A stretch of DNA of 5,332 nucleotides from Candidatus Altimarinota bacterium (GTDB lineage: Bacteria; Patescibacteriota; Gracilibacteria; UBA4473), in contig JAGYLK010000182.1 of NCBI GenBank assembly GCA_018401175.1, positions 1-5,332 on the forward strand, given 5' to 3'. Both the position numbers and the translations under genes were made by a program. Each line of letters starts with the position of its first letter. The first letter of the stretch is position 1. The notes below the pieces were generated by a model. The model was not told where the DNA came from, did not search any database, and was given only the letters and a program-made list of their open reading frames with translations. Positions 4,330-5,332 of the stretch are shown here, one piece after another.

Positions 4330-5135
4330 AAAAAATAGGATTCGTTCTCGGATTATTGTTTGTTGGGGGAATTGCTCCGGCATACGCTGAGTTGCCTTCC
4401 AAAATGCGAGATAATTTTTCTGACATTGTAAAAGAATATTGTCATAGTACGGTTTCGTATGACATAAAAGATGTCTTGGGGACATGGGATGGAGAGGTCT
4501 GGTCTGAAGAAGGAAAAGCATATGAATTTCACAAAACGGTTGGTTGTGTTTTTGATAGCGCCCTTCAGGAATTAACCGAGCAATCAAAATTTGAAGTCCA
4601 GGCGGCAAAATCATTTGGTTCGGGAGGAGGAAAAAATGTTTCTGTGGAAGTCTTTGCTCCCACTGGAAATTGCCAACCACAATTTCTTTCCTTGACGCAA
4701 CAAGGACAAGAAACCAATGGCTTTGAATCTCTCTGCAAAGACTATGAGGTTGATGAATTAAAACAAGCATATTCTTCGTGTCGTGTAGCAGAGACAGTAT
4801 TGCAAGAATGGTGTGGATATGACTTATTTCTTTTTGCCAAAGCGCAAGATGAAGCATCATTTTATAAACAAAATATTTTTTTGTCTCGGGAAGAAATGAG
4901 TTCTCAATTTCGTGCTGAAAAATATCGTCTTGAGGAAGAGCGCGTTCGGGCAGAACAAGCGGTTATGGATACATTACAATGGTATGAGGAAACAGAATCG
5001 GCTACTCGACAGAGCGTTTGGATTGTTGCGTTGACGGAACAATTAGATTTTATTCAACGAGAGTGGGGGACGTTGCGATCGGCGCTCGGAACATTTGTCG
5101 ACAAATTTCTCAATGCCGCTATACCGCCAGAATAA
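4326..5135 (+). CDS. Exported hypothetical protein with six cysteines and a helical C-terminal half
   Basis: I do not recognise a named family. The GTG start overlaps the glycosyltransferase stop by 4 nt. Residues 1-21 form a Sec signal peptide: Lys2-Lys3, a hydrophobic core FVLGLLFVGGI, and an A19-Y20-A21 cleavage site before Glu22; there is no lipobox. The mature protein (248 residues) has cysteines at 39, 74, 116, 137, 152 and 163, an even number suited to disulfides outside the cytoplasm, and none after 163. Residues 95-104 include a glycine-rich stretch (SFGSGGGKN). From about 186 to 245 the sequence is charged and helix-prone (REEMSSQFRAEKYRLEEERV), with coiled-coil character, and residues 229-263 are amphipathic (VWIVALTEQLDFIQREW). 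No membrane helix after the signal is evident. The context suggests an envelope or surface role. The next gene starts on the last base of its stop codon. Confidence 0.82.
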   Translation: MKKIGFVLGLLFVGGIAPAYAELPSKMRDNFSDIVKEYCHSTVSYDIKDVLGTWDGEVWSEEGKAYEFHKTVGCVFDSALQELTEQSKFEVQAAKSFGSGGGKNVSVEVFAPTGNCQPQFLSLTQQGQETNGFESLCKDYEVDELKQAYSSCRVAETVLQEWCGYDLFLFAKAQDEASFYKQNIFLSREEMSSQFRAEKYRLEEERVRAEQAVMDTLQWYEETESATRQSVWIVALTEQLDFIQREWGTLRSALGTFVDKFLNAAIPPE

Positions 5136-5332
5136 TGAAAAAAATACTTTTTGTTTGCGGGATTTGCATTCTGGGGTCGGCATTTGCTGCTCCGATACCA
5201 GGAGGGGAAGAATTTTCTTCGTGGTCCAGATTTGAAGGAATGTTTTCTCAAATATATAGGGATGTGCGGGCAGAAGACAGAACTGAAATATGTGAACGGG
5301 TCTTGGAATGGCCCGAATTTTTGAATACAGAT
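5135..5332 (+). CDS. Second exported hypothetical protein (partial, runs off the window)
   Basis: The frame starts at ATG 5135 on the last base of the previous stop codon (TAATG) and stays open for 66 codons to the window edge. The N-terminus MKKILFVCGICILGSAFA is a Sec signal peptide with an A16-F17-A18 cleavage site before APIPGGEEF. The visible mature part is acidic and helix-prone (FEGMFSQIYRDVRAEDRTE) and has one cysteine at residue 53 (ICERVL). The signal and opening layout resemble the preceding exported protein, so the two may be distant paralogues, but too little is visible to show it. The 1-nt overlap implies coupling and the same operon as the glycosyltransferase. Confidence 0.82.
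   Translation, partial: MKKILFVCGICILGSAFAAPIPGGEEFSSWSRFEGMFSQIYRDVRAEDRTEICERVLEWPEFLNTD

Noticed and set aside
4297..4860. 187-codon minus-strand open frame
   Set aside because: It lies antisense to the well-supported signal-peptide protein, has low-complexity His/Leu/Gln-rich content, and lacks any recognisable motif.
365..5135. Alternative genetic code (UGA read as glycine), as in some CPR lineages
   Set aside because: TGA closes the small membrane peptide and the glycosyltransferase exactly at overlap junctions, and no in-frame TGA occurs within the conserved genes.
5135..5332. Lipoprotein reading of the second exported protein (cysteines 8 and 11 in the signal)
   Set aside because: Both cysteines lie inside the hydrophobic core with no proper lipobox; the A-F-A site further on fits signal peptidase I.
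1..5332. CRISPR array or insertion-sequence transposase
   Set aside because: No regularly spaced direct repeats of 20-40 nt and no transposase-like frame were seen on either strand.

Overview
This 5.3 kb window is a compact piece of bacterial chromosome of medium-low GC. Genes are tightly packed, the standard code is used (TGA is a real stop at 1961-1963 and 4327-4329), and Shine-Dalgarno sequences are almost absent. The composition, the short genes and the family mix (TRAM-type RNA methyltransferase, polysaccharide pyruvyl transferase, GT4 glycosyltransferase, tandem Cys-containing secreted proteins) suggest a Patescibacteria/CPR-type organism. That placement is an inference; no marker gene in the window proves it.

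Layout: (1) 2-223 is probably the 3' end of an unrecognised membrane protein. It contains a perfect 12-bp hairpin and is followed by 141 nt of non-coding DNA with a second inverted repeat. (2) 365-1747 encodes a TRAM-domain m5U RNA methyltransferase (RlmD/RlmCD-like). Its catalytic and SAM motifs are intact, but three of the four iron-sulfur cysteines are missing. (3) 1747-1821 is a nested palindromic repeat resembling a REP doublet; its left arm begins on the last base of that gene's stop codon. (4) 1871-1963 is a 30-codon single-helix membrane peptide that overlaps, by ATGA, a polysaccharide pyruvyl transferase family gene (1960-2835). The latter carries a 7-nt tandem repeat inside its coding sequence. 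(5) 2836-3062 holds a strong hairpin between convergent units, a tRNA-like remnant that repeats the 3' end of the neighbouring tRNA gene, and a tRNA terminator. (6) tRNA-His(GTG) lies on the minus strand (3063-3138), with G-1, C73 and CCA all encoded. (7) Divergently, 3199-4329 encodes a GT4 glycosyltransferase. It is followed, with 4-nt and 1-nt overlaps, by two exported proteins (4326-5135, and 5135 to the window edge).

Functional reading: apart from the RNA methyltransferase and the tRNA, the genes point to the cell envelope: sugar-polymer modification (pyruvylation), glycosyl transfer and exported proteins. Translation starts follow two patterns. Cluster-leading genes have a -10-like box 6-7 nt before the start codon, suggesting leaderless mRNAs; downstream genes start by stop/start overlap. 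The most unusual items are the tRNA-His 3'-end repeat with an interrupted T-arm, the cysteine-less RlmD-type enzyme, and the small membrane peptide coupled to the pyruvyl transferase.
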